Shown here: positions 41,748 to 50,433 of the stretch, one piece after another
Position numbering within the stretch: the stretch's first letter is position 1
Layout of the letters: each line of letters begins with the position of its first letter
Made by a program: the position numbers and the translations under genes
The notes under the pieces: generated by a model
Told to the model about the DNA's origin: nothing
The model's database searches: none
Seen by the model: only the letters and a program-made list of their open reading frames with translations
Source of the DNA: DAISKN01 sp963716925
Lineage (GTDB): Bacteria; Acidobacteriota; Vicinamibacteria; Marinacidobacterales; SMYC01
Length of the DNA: 64,000 nt
Assembly (NCBI GenBank): GCA_963716925.1
Contig: CAVQUX010000025.1
Coordinates: forward strand, 496,001-560,000
Direction: 5' to 3'

Positions 41748-41975
41748 TCAGGACGCTTCCAGCAGGGAGTGTTGAACCGCCTCGGGCACTTCGATCGGAA
41801 CGAACCACTCCGCAGGATAGAGGTAGTCCTCCCCACTTTCGTCAACAACGCGGACGTCACCCTCCTCGTCCGCCCCAGGGTCGGGAACGATACGATAGAT
41901 CTTGTGCAGTTCGAGGGAGGCCTCGTACCCTTCATTCCGCACACAGACTGCAAACCGAGGTACTTGATCTGTCAT
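41748..41975 (-). CDS. Small conserved-looking hypothetical protein, second of a coupled pair
   Basis: 75-residue acidic beta-type protein (PRFAVCVRNEGYEASLELHK, GEDYLYPAEWFVPIEVPEAV). It looks like a small SH3-like or antitoxin-size domain with one cysteine. It starts 4 bp after the stop of the upstream 77-residue gene, so they are cotranslated. The ATG at 41975 was preferred over 42035 because it avoids overlap with that gene. Function unknown; a toxin-antitoxin or regulator pair is possible from size and coupling only. Confidence 0.6.
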   Translation of the reverse strand: MTDQVPRFAVCVRNEGYEASLELHKIYRIVPDPGADEEGDVRVVDESGEDYLYPAEWFVPIEVPEAVQHSLLEAS

Positions 41976-41979
41976 GACG

Positions 41980-42213
41980 TCAGTCCAGATACCGTTTGCG
42001 CTTGAATTCCTTCTTGCCGATGCCGTGAGCCTCATACCAATGGAGTTCCGCCCTACGAACCCGGCCGCTGCGAAGGCGAATCAGCGCTACGCCCTTCATC
42101 TTTCTCCAGTTTCCCTTACCGTATAGCTTCTGGAGTCGATCACGATCTCGAATTCCGCGTCCGATTGCGATCGTTTCAATCTCACCTACGTCTCCCAGTA
42201 TATCGAAGTGCAT
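41980..42213 (-). CDS. Small basic hypothetical protein, first of a coupled pair
   Basis: 77-residue basic protein. The N-terminus HFDILGDVGEIETIAIGRGI and the C-terminus AELHWYEAHGIGKKEFKRKR look strongly conserved in style, and I recall similar small proteins in cyanobacteria and other phyla. I cannot name the family. The run of basic residues at the end suggests nucleic-acid contact. It is followed after 4 bp by an acidic 75-residue partner, so the two could neutralise each other. Confidence 0.62.
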   Translation of the reverse strand: MHFDILGDVGEIETIAIGRGIRDRDRLQKLYGKGNWRKMKGVALIRLRSGRVRRAELHWYEAHGIGKKEFKRKRYLD

Positions 42214-42270
42214 CGTCAGACACGGAGTCTAGTCAGTCGCGGACTCGCGAGCCAATCCCTCAGGCCAGCC

Positions 42271-43272
42271 TCACTTGAACGACTGAATCACCGACTGCGG
42301 CAAGCCCGGCGGCTGGTGGATCTCGTTCTTCTGGAAGCCCGCCTCCCGGAACATCTCCTGGTACTCGGTGAACGTGTAGGCGTCCCCCGAAGGCGTGGTG
42401 TTGAGCATGATGAAGGCGAACGCACCCGGCTGGGGCGGAGTGACGCGGTCGTCGTTGGGCACGAACTCCAGCGTGAGGGCGCGTCCGCCCGGGCGGAGGG
42501 CGCGATGGACTTTCTTCATCAAGCCGACGCAGGTCGGCTGGTCGAAGTGATGAAAGAAGTTCGTCAGGAGAGCCACGTCGTAGCCGTCGCCGAACTCGAC
42601 CTCGAACGCGCTTCCCGGGAATGAGGTTCAGCCGCTTCGACACTCCAGCGCTCTCCGCGTTCTCGCGGGCGACTTCGAGGACCGCGGGCCAGTCGACGGC
42701 GTAGATCTCCGCCGAAGGGCTCTTCTTCGCGACGTGAATCCCGAAGAGGCCGTGGCCCGCCGCGATGTCGAGCACCTTGGACACGCCGCCCGCGAGCTCC
42801 GCCATGAACTCCGCCGCCGGCCGCACCAGGGGCGCCATTCCGCGCGCGAACTCGACCCATATAGGGTTGTTCGGCTCGACCGTGCCCTGGCCGTCGAGAC
42901 TGGTTCCGCCCCGACGCACCGTTCCCGGCGACGTCGCGGAACGCTTCCTTCAGGCCCGGGGACATCAGGAACCGCGCGGCAGTTCCCATGTAGGCGGGAG
43001 AGCGCCGGTCGAGAAAGACCGCCGCATCGGGAGCGAGGGAGTACTGGCCGTCGTTCTTCGACAGCAGCCCGATCACGACCAGGTAGTCGCAGAGGATGCG
43101 AACGCCCTCTTTCGGCCGCCCCCAGCCTCTCGCCCAGAGACTTGGCGGTCGTGACTCCTTCGCCAATGGCGGAGAAGAGGTCCAGATCGATCGCCGCGCC
43201 CAGCGCCTGCGTGCGCTGGAAGGCGTTCATGGTCTCGAAGATTCGCTCGGGAGTCGGCATGTTTGGCGTCAT
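42271..43272 (-). pseudogene. O-methyltransferase (dimerisation plus SAM domain) with three +1 frameshifts
   Basis: Reads as 332 residues when one base is removed near each of 43150, 42915 and 42610; the corrected length divides by three. The N-terminal winged-helix dimerisation domain is visible in ERIFETMNAFQRTQALGAAI and DYLVVIGLLSKNDGQYSLAP. The SAM domain begins VSKVLDIAAGHGLFGIHVAK, then AVDWPAVLEVARENAESAGV, LLTNFFHHFDQPTC and LKKVHRALRPGG-like. This is the plant-COMT/hydroxyneurosporene methyltransferase type, acting on hydroxyl groups of aromatic or polyene compounds. The substrate is unknown. It is immediately downstream of the receiver-kinase gene on the same strand. Confidence 0.72.
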
Positions 43273-43285
43273 GCCGCCCAGGATA

Positions 43286-44774
43286 CTAGTTTTCCGAGTC
43301 GAAGATCTTGTCGAGGAGACGGCGCATGGGATTCCGATCTTCCTCCGAGAGCGGGGATTCGTGCCGAACGTCGTCGCTGTCGATGATATGCGTCGGCTCA
43401 GACGAACCCGCGGCGTCCTCGGACTCGCGGTCCTCGGGCTCGGGAAGCGGCGGCAATGGAGGGTCGAACACCGGCGGAACCACCTGCACCGAGCGAAGGT
43501 CCGTGGCCCTTCGCCCCACCGCCTGGCCGAACCGGCGCGCGAGCTCCGAGGCGGACGGGCGGTCGTGCATGCTCTTGCTCATCGCCGCCATGACCACCGA
43601 TTCGAGCTCCCGGGTCACCATGGGGTTCAGCTCCCGGAGGGAGCGCGGCGTCTCCCGCATGTGCTGCATCGCGACCGCCATGAGGTCCTTCGACTGGAAC
43701 GGAGTCCTCCCGCCGAGCATGCGATACAGGAGCACGCCCAGGCTGTAGACGTCGGCCCGGCCGTCGTAGTTCTCGTTGCTGAAACGCTCCGGCGCCATGT
43801 ACGTCGGCGTTCCCAGGATGCTGCCCTCGACGGTGAGGTGCTCCTCGCTGGTCACGTCCCCGACCAGCTTCGCGATTCCGAAGTCGAGCACCTTGATGAT
43901 CTCCCCCGCGTGTCCGTGATGGATGAAGATGTTCGCCGGCTTGATGTCGCGGTGGACCATCCCCTGGGCGTGGACCTCGGAGAGCACGTTGCAGATGGGC
44001 TCGAGGATCGCCGAGCACCGGAGGGGGGTGAGGGTTCCCTTCTCCTTCAGCTCTTCGGCGAGAGATCGTCCTTCGAGGAGCTCCATCACCAGGTAGGCGA
44101 CGCCCGTCGCCGTGATTCCGAAGTCGAGGACCGAGACGGCGTTCGGATGACGCACCCGGCAGGCGGAGAATCCCTTCGCGGCGAAACCGCGCGAGCGCCT
44201 CGGAGGCGGGGGCGAGGCTCGTCTGCAGCACCTTGATCGCGACCGCCTGCTGCAAGCTGAGGTGCTTCCCGCGATAGACGGTTCCGAAGCTTCCGGTGCC
44301 GAGCTTGTCCTCGAGGAGGTACTTTTCGGCCAGCACCACCCCCGGCCCGATTTCCTGCGGGGTCGGGGTCGGGTCCTTCTTCGGCGCCGCGGCGATCTTC
44401 TGCCGCAGGTGCGCCGTGACCCGGGCGAGCACCACCGGAAAGTCGATGGGTTTGGTCACGTAATCGTTGGCTCCGAGCTCGAGCGCCTCGACGACGTCTT
44501 CGCTCCGGTCCTTGGCGGTGGCCATGATGATCGGAAGCTCCGCGGTGGAGTACTTCTGGCGGAGGATCTTGAGCACTTCGATTCCGTTCAGCCCCGGCAT
44601 CATGATGTCGAGCAGAACGAGGTCGAACGATCCGTTCTCGATCATCTTGAGGGCTTCGTGGCCGTTCGAGGCCGTCTTCACCTGATACCCCTTCCGCGAG
44701 AGGCGCCGCGAGAGCATGTCGCGGTTGACTTCGTTGTCGTCGACGACGAGGAGCTGGCGTTCTTCCGGTGTCAT
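43286..44774 (-). pseudogene. Response-regulator receiver fused to Ser/Thr protein kinase, one +1 frameshift
   Basis: About 495 residues after removing one base near 44165. Residues 1-125 are a receiver domain (LLVVDDNEVNRDMLSRRL, phosphorylation Asp in LVLLDIMMPG, Lys in NDYVTKPID). A short linker leads to a Hanks-type kinase: glycine loop LGTGSFGTVYRG, catalytic loop MVHRDIKPANIF, DFG in KVLDFGIAKLVG, APE in TYMAPERF. The acidic C-terminal tail has a poly-proline segment. It would let a two-component phosphorelay set the activity of a protein kinase. It is the last gene of the sensory operon (ATGA overlap with the PhnD-like gene). Confidence 0.82.
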
Positions 44775-45820
44775 GGCTGGCGACCGCTCTTCTTTGCCGG
44801 CGGGGGCGGCTCGGTTTTCGATTCCAGCGCGGAGTCAACGAGCTCGGGCGGAATGGCGACCTCGCCCAGCTCGACCCCGACGACAAACGGCACCGCACCC
44901 GGCGGCAGGGGTTGAAACTCCGCTGGGAGTGGCGGAAGCGGGACCGAGGGGATCGCCACTTCGAGCTCCCGTCGCACGCTCGAGGCCGCGAGCAGGTCGG
45001 CCGCGCGGCGCGAGCCGTCCTCGACCCGGCGGAATCCGTCGATGGCGAGGACGGCTCGAATGGGCTCGGCCTCGGCCCGGCTCGCGAGCGCGTCGAGCGC
45101 CGAAGCGAGCGACGCAAGCTGCTCCGGGGCAAACGCCCCAGGGCGAACGGCGATGACCGGGAGCGAAAGCGGAGGGCTCGCATAGATCGACGCCAGGTCC
45201 TTCTCGAGATGGCTCGCCAAGAGAGGGTTGTCCTCGGCCACCAACGCCGCGTCGGTGCGACCGTAGAGAACGGCGGCGATCGCGGTGAAGTCGTCCGTCT
45301 CCTGGACGATCCCGCCGAACCAGTGCTTTGGGTCGATCTCGCTGCGGAAGACGCTCTCGGCGAGAAACCGCATCACCGGCTCGCTGGTTCCGAGGGTCAT
45401 GGTGAGCGATCGCCCCTTCAGGCTCGCGAGCGACTCGAGGCCGCTGCCTTTCTTGACGATCACCATCTTGCGTCCGGTCTCGCGGCCCCGGCGCACGAAG
45501 CGATGATCCACCTCGTAGCCTTCCGGCAAATCGAGAAGGAATGCGGCATCGCATACCACGAGGGCGGTCGCTTCGCCCTGGCTCGCGAGAAACTGGACGG
45601 CATCGTCCGACTTGCGAAACGCCTTCACATCGAGAGTGAGATCGGGGACCGAGCCCTGAATGTACTCGGCGAGCGCCGTCACGCCCTCGGCGAGCCGGCT
45701 CATGGACTCGATGGGCGCTTCCGGCAGGTGCACCACCATGGCGCGTTTTTCGCCCCTCGCGGCGGATGCCCCGGCTGCGATCAAAGCCACCGTCAGAGCC
45801 GAATGCCGAAGGACTCTCAT
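44771..45820 (-). CDS. PhnD-like periplasmic binding protein
   Basis: 349-residue exported protein with signal peptide HSALTVALIAAGASA. The fold of the phosphate/phosphonate-binding PhnD group is visible: EAPIESMSRLAEGVTALAEY, a switch region ALVVCDAAFLLDL, KKGSGLESLASLKGRSLTM, VLYGRTDAALVAEDNPLL and LPVIAVRPGAFAPEQL. A proline-rich tail follows. No ABC permease or ATPase genes are adjacent, so it probably serves as a sensor rather than a transporter component, comparable to AioX, the PhnD-like sensor of arsenite systems. The ligand is unknown. It overlaps both neighbours by 4 bp. Confidence 0.75.
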   Translation of the reverse strand: MRVLRHSALTVALIAAGASAARGEKRAMVVHLPEAPIESMSRLAEGVTALAEYIQGSVPDLTLDVKAFRKSDDAVQFLASQGEATALVVCDAAFLLDLPEGYEVDHRFVRRGRETGRKMVIVKKGSGLESLASLKGRSLTMTLGTSEPVMRFLAESVFRSEIDPKHWFGGIVQETDDFTAIAAVLYGRTDAALVAEDNPLLASHLEKDLASIYASPPLSLPVIAVRPGAFAPEQLASLASALDALASRAEAEPIRAVLAIDGFRRVEDGSRRAADLLAASSVRRELEVAIPSVPLPPLPAEFQPLPPGAVPFVVGVELGEVAIPPELVDSALESKTEPPPPAKKSGRQP

Positions 45821-48293
45821 CGATAAACCCTCCGGATGCCCTCCGCCCAGCTCCGCGCATCGGCGCCGCGCCGGCCGCCGAGCTCGACGTACTCGTCGTA
45901 GAGTGCGAGCGCTTTCTCCGGCTCCCTCGCGTCGTGGTAGGCGATGGCGAGATTCAAGACCGACGGAGCCGTCTTCGGCGACGCCGCCCGGGCCTGTTCG
46001 AACTGGCGCTGCGCCTCGGCCGTCGACCCCATTCGATAGAGAGCGACGCCCAGGTTGTTGCGGGCGGTGGCCTTCAGGCTCTCGGCGAGGCCGGAGGCCA
46101 ACGCTTTCTCCAGATCGGAGCGTGCTCGTGCGTCCTGGCCGTCGAGGAGCTCGACCGTCCCCCTCAGGAAGTGGGCTTGAGCGAGCGCTGCTCCATCGAC
46201 GCCCAGCGTGATCGCCTCGGACGCGAGTCGATGCGCCTCCCGTCGTCCCTGCGGGTCTCCGAGCTTCTCCCCCGCGGATCCGACGAAGGCTATGGCGAGG
46301 GCACGCCGCGCCCGCGCGCAGGGCGCGTCGGAGGCAGCCGGCCCGGAGAGGACGAGCTCGAGACGGGTCGAGGGCCTCTTCGTATCCGGGGAAGCGCCGC
46401 TCTTGCAGGCCTCGACCGCGGCGCTGAGCTCGCGCACCGCGCCGGCGTGGTCCCCTTTTCGGAGGGCAATCTCGCCGAGTGCCGATCGCACGACGGCGTT
46501 CTCCGGAAACTCCTCGGCGGCCGCGAGCAGGTGCTCGCGCGCTTCGTCGTAGCGGCCCGATAACCAGAGCGCCTGCCCGAGATTCGCGCGCACCAGAGAG
46601 TCGATCGAAGACCCCCGGACCGGCCGAGGATGCCGCGGAAGGAGCTGGACGCCTTGTCCATGTTGCCTTCGATCGCATCGATCGCGGCGCCGGCGTTGAC
46701 CGCGGGCGCGAACGCCGGGTCGCCCTCGAGGACGGCCGCGAGCTCCCGGCGGGCGACCGGCAGATTCCCCTCGCGCGCGGCGAGAAGCGCGTAAGCGGTG
46801 CGAAGCTCCTTCACCACCTCGGGCGAGCTCGCCCGGATGGAGTCCGTCTGCTTCATCAGAATCTCCATCTGGAGGCGAGCGTCCTTCACGTCTCCGCTTC
46901 GCACCAGGGAGGCCGCCAGATTGACCCGCACCGGCCACATCTCCGGGCGGTCGCCGTCGCGGCGAAGAGCTTCCTCGTACATCGCCCGCTCTCTCGCCGA
47001 GTCCCCCTCCGCCCTCGCGAGTGCTGCCAGCTCGAGGGCGACTCCGGAGCCGTCGAGAACGATCTCACCCGCCTTTTCCAGGAGCGGCCGCGCCTCCTCG
47101 AGCTTTCCCTGCTCGCGGAGCAGGCGGCCGAGCCCCACGAGAGCGCCGACGTCCTGAGGGGCTTCCGCGAGCGCGGCGCGATAGCTTTCGACCGCGCGCG
47201 GCATATCGCCGAGGGCCCGGTAGGACGGCCCGAGGGCAAGGAGCGCTTTCTTCCGATCTTCACCGCTGAGCTTGGGAAGACCTGCCTCGAGCCACCGGGC
47301 GGCGTTCTCCATTCGCCCGGCGCCGAAGTCGATGAGTCCCAGGTGGAGGTACGACAGGGGAAGCGAGGGGTCGAGCTTCACCGCGCGCTCGTACGCCTGG
47401 TAGGCTTCCGGGTTGCGCCCCAGGTGGTAGAGGATGAAGCCCACGTTGTAGTGAGCGGCGGCGAGGGACGGGTCGAGGCGCGCTGCCTTGCTATAGGCGT
47501 CGAGAGCCCGGTCCCAGCTCTGCCGCTGGAGATAGATCGCTCCGAGATTGAGGTAGGCCCGGGCGTGCGCCGGGGGCACTTCCTTGCCCTTCGCGAAGTC
47601 TTTCTCCACCGGAGCCAGGGCCACCTCGTAGGCCTTCAGCGCCTCGTCGAAGCGCGCGAGGTCGAACAGCACCGCCCCCAGGTTGTAGTGCGCAGGCTGG
47701 AAATCCTTGTCGAGCTTGATGGCTTGGGCGAAGGAGGCCAGCGCTTCCTCCTTCCGGGCGAGCTCGTAGAGAACGTTTCCCAGGTTGTAATGCGCCCGCG
47801 CGCTCTTCGAATCGAGCGCGGCGACCTTGCGGAAAGCCTCGACCGCCTCCGCCTGGCGGCCCAGCCGGCGCAGGATGGTCCCGCGGAGCGAATAAATCGC
47901 GGCGTCCTCTCCTCCGGCTTTGATGGAGCTGTCGGCATGGGCGAGCGCGTCGTCGAATCGCTCGAGCTTCGCCTCGGTGGCGGCGATGTTGAAAAGGAGC
48001 GTGGCGTCGGTCGGGTACCTCTTCAGGCCGGAGCGAAACACCTCGAGCGCTTTCTCGTACTGTTCGCTCTCGTGGTAGAGAGCGCCGAGTCCGATGTAGG
48101 CCTCGAGGACGCTGGGCGCCGAAGCGATGACATCCTGGTAGCGGGCGATCGCCTCCTCCGAGCGTCCCCCCTCCCGATGGCGGTTCGCCTCGTCGAGCTT
48201 TCGCTGAGCGACCTCGGGGACGTCCTCCTGGGCGGCGGCCGCGAAGCCGCCGCCGGCAAGGAGGAGGGTCAGGAGGACGTCCCGCGTTCGCAT
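45817..48293 (-). pseudogene. Large exported TPR-repeat protein, one -1 frameshift
   Basis: About 825 residues when one base is restored near 46625, in a G run. After signal peptide RDVLLTLLLAGGGFAAAAQ come more than fifteen tetratricopeptide repeats, clear examples being ARAHYNLGNVLYELARKEEA, PAHYNLGAVLFDLARFDEAL and AAAHYNVGFILYHLGRNPEA. The C-terminal part, in the other frame, continues with TARNNLGVALYRMGSTAEAQ. Exported TPR proteins scaffold envelope complexes, and here the partners may be the TonB receptor and PhnD-like protein encoded on either side. Its stop overlaps the PhnD-like start. Confidence 0.82.
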
Positions 48294-48307
48294 TTTTCGG
48301 AAGCCCG

Positions 48308-50392
48308 CTAGAACTGGAACGTCGTTCCGAAGAAGAACTCCCGCCCCACGAGACGGGTGTCGACCCCGATCAGGGTCTGCGTCGGCATCTCGTCGAGGAG
48401 GTTCTTTCCGTAGAAGCTGATCCGCCAGGGCCGGTCCTTGCCGTTCCATCCGATGGGGAGGTCGTAGTTGACGCGGAAGTCGAGAAGCCCGTACGAGGGA
48501 AGCGGACGTACGGTCGGATCGGTGAAGTTGGACCGAAGCAGGTAGTAGAAGGATGGACCGATGTACTCGTCCACCCAATGAAGCTCCACGTTTCCGCTCA
48601 CGCCCTCGAAGGGTCCCCAATAGCCTCCCACGTTGAACTTGTTCCGGGGAGCGTAGGTCATCTCCATCAAGTTCCCGACGGAGTCCCGCAGCTCACCCAC
48701 CTGATCCTGGGTCTGGAAGGAGTAGTTGGCGAACCCTCGGAATCCCTTACCCGCGCGGAAGCGGAACTCCACGTCCGTCCCCCAGATGTTGGCCTCGTCC
48801 GGATGGTTCTCGAAGTGGATGAAGGCGGGGTTGGGAGGCGGCTGGAGCCCGTATGTCAAGACGATGAAATCGGTGAGATGCGAGCGATAGAAGTCGACCT
48901 TCGCCGAGAGATTCGGGTTGAAGCGGTACTCGCCTCCGAGCTCGAAGGTCTCGATCTGCTCCGGCTCGAGTCCCGGGTTGGGCGAGAAGACCCCGAGGGG
49001 CGCGGCGAAGAAGTCGTTCGCGGCGAAGATGAACCAGCTGTCCTGGTAGAGCTCGCTGAAGTTGGGGAAGCGGAACGCTGTGCTCCAGCCGGCGCGCAGG
49101 ACGAAGCGGTCGGTCACGTCGACCACTCCCGAAAGGCGCGGCGAGAGCTTATCGTCGAAGAGGTTGCTCTTTCCGTCGTAGCGGAAACCCCCGACGAGCC
49201 GCACGCGGTCATCGGCGAAGGACACCTGGTCCTGCATGTAGAACGCCTGCTTCGAGTAGTAGTCGGGCGCCGCACCCGGGTTTCCGAAGCCGAGGCCGAG
49301 CTCGTCGGCGTGGTCGTGGGTCGTCACTTTGCGTCCTTCGACGCCGAACAGGAGATCGTGTCCCTTCACCATCTGGAGTCCGACGCGGAAGTCGCCGATG
49401 ATCTGTCCTCCGTGGTTCGCCGCCTCCGCGAACCCGGGCTCCTCGATGGGCGCGTGGCAGCCGGCGCAGTGCATTCCAAACCGCCGCGAGTAGGAGAAAT
49501 CACCGCCGACGGACCACTTTCCGCTCTTGGTGTAGTTGTAGTTGGTGGCGAAGATGTCGACGGTCTGCTCGAGATTCGGAGCGCTGAAGAACGCCGCGCC
49601 TGGCGGCAGGCCGGGCTCCGGCAGCTCCTCGCGGAAGCCGTCGACCGTATCCTGGTGGCGGTAGTAGGACATCTGGAGGCCCTTGTAGCCGGCCTTGAGG
49701 AACACGTCGGACCCCTGCACCTGCGAGTCCTGTTCCTCGGCCCAGAACACCATGGGGAACTTGCTCTCGAGGTACTTCGCCGAGACGAAGACCGACCCCG
49801 ACTCGCCCAACTTGCTCCCGAAGCTGGCGCCGACGGAGCCCGTCTCCCGATCGCCGCCGTAGACCTCGACCTCGACGCCCTGGAGGTCCTCTCCCGAGAG
49901 GGTCACGATGTTGAGGACGCCCCAGAACGCGTTCTCACCGTAGAGTGCCGACCCCGGTCCGCGCACGATCTCGATGCGCTTCACGTTCTGGAGAACGAAG
50001 AAGTCGAGCGCCGGCTGCTGGGGAAAACCTCCCTTGTCGCCGGCGTTGAACGGAACGCCGTCGATCATGAGAAGGAGACGGCTGGTGAACGGGTTCGACC
50101 CGAAGCCGCGGATGTCCATCGTCTGGACCATCGGGTTCCAGCGGATATTGAGCCCGGCGACGAGCGCCACCACGTCGGGGATGGTGCGCGCGCCGGACTC
50201 CTTGATCTGCGCGTGGGTGATGACTGTAACCGAGCCGGGGGCTTTCGAAAGGGGGATGTCGGTCTTGGTGGCGGCCTTGATTCGGATCTCGCTCTCGTCT
50301 TCCTCGAAGAGCTTGACCTCCCCGGGCTCCTGCGCGCGGAGGGGTAAAGCGATGGAAGCAACGAGAGCGAAGAAGAGGATTCTCGGTCCCAT
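48308..50392 (-). CDS. TonB-dependent receptor with an internal CxxCH motif
   Basis: 694-residue outer-membrane receptor with signal peptide RILFFALVASIALPLRA. The plug domain runs from about 45 to 165 (GSVTVITHAQIKESGARTIP, LLLMIDGVPFNAG, IEIVRGPGSALYGENAFWGV), and the barrel ends in the aromatic VGREFFFGTTFQF. The barrel contains C309-A-G-C312-H313 followed by APIEEPG, a haem-c attachment motif normally found in cytochromes and not expected in a receptor barrel. Relatives import siderophores, vitamins, metals or sugars; the ligand is not evident. It lies between the hybrid kinase and the TPR gene in a same-strand operon. Confidence 0.88.
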   Translation of the reverse strand: MGPRILFFALVASIALPLRAQEPGEVKLFEEDESEIRIKAATKTDIPLSKAPGSVTVITHAQIKESGARTIPDVVALVAGLNIRWNPMVQTMDIRGFGSNPFTSRLLLMIDGVPFNAGDKGGFPQQPALDFFVLQNVKRIEIVRGPGSALYGENAFWGVLNIVTLSGEDLQGVEVEVYGGDRETGSVGASFGSKLGESGSVFVSAKYLESKFPMVFWAEEQDSQVQGSDVFLKAGYKGLQMSYYRHQDTVDGFREELPEPGLPPGAAFFSAPNLEQTVDIFATNYNYTKSGKWSVGGDFSYSRRFGMHCAGCHAPIEEPGFAEAANHGGQIIGDFRVGLQMVKGHDLLFGVEGRKVTTHDHADELGLGFGNPGAAPDYYSKQAFYMQDQVSFADDRVRLVGGFRYDGKSNLFDDKLSPRLSGVVDVTDRFVLRAGWSTAFRFPNFSELYQDSWFIFAANDFFAAPLGVFSPNPGLEPEQIETFELGGEYRFNPNLSAKVDFYRSHLTDFIVLTYGLQPPPNPAFIHFENHPDEANIWGTDVEFRFRAGKGFRGFANYSFQTQDQVGELRDSVGNLMEMTYAPRNKFNVGGYWGPFEGVSGNVELHWVDEYIGPSFYYLLRSNFTDPTVRPLPSYGLLDFRVNYDLPIGWNGKDRPWRISFYGKNLLDEMPTQTLIGVDTRLVGREFFFGTTFQF

Positions 50393-50433
50393 GTTCTACT
50401 CCTTGAAAGTTAGCTTCGTCACGGTCATGGTTC

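Noticed and set aside
36702..42213. A second integron array on the minus strand
   Set aside because: The small hypothetical genes looked cassette-like, but I found no paired arms with extra-helical bases or GTTRRRY cores between them. The shared segment near 39622 and 41395 is a gene duplication, not an attC.
44771..45820. Phosphonate ABC transporter component PhnD
   Set aside because: The fold fits, but no permease or ATPase gene is present, and the operon is made of signalling, receptor and cytochrome genes, so a sensor role is preferred.
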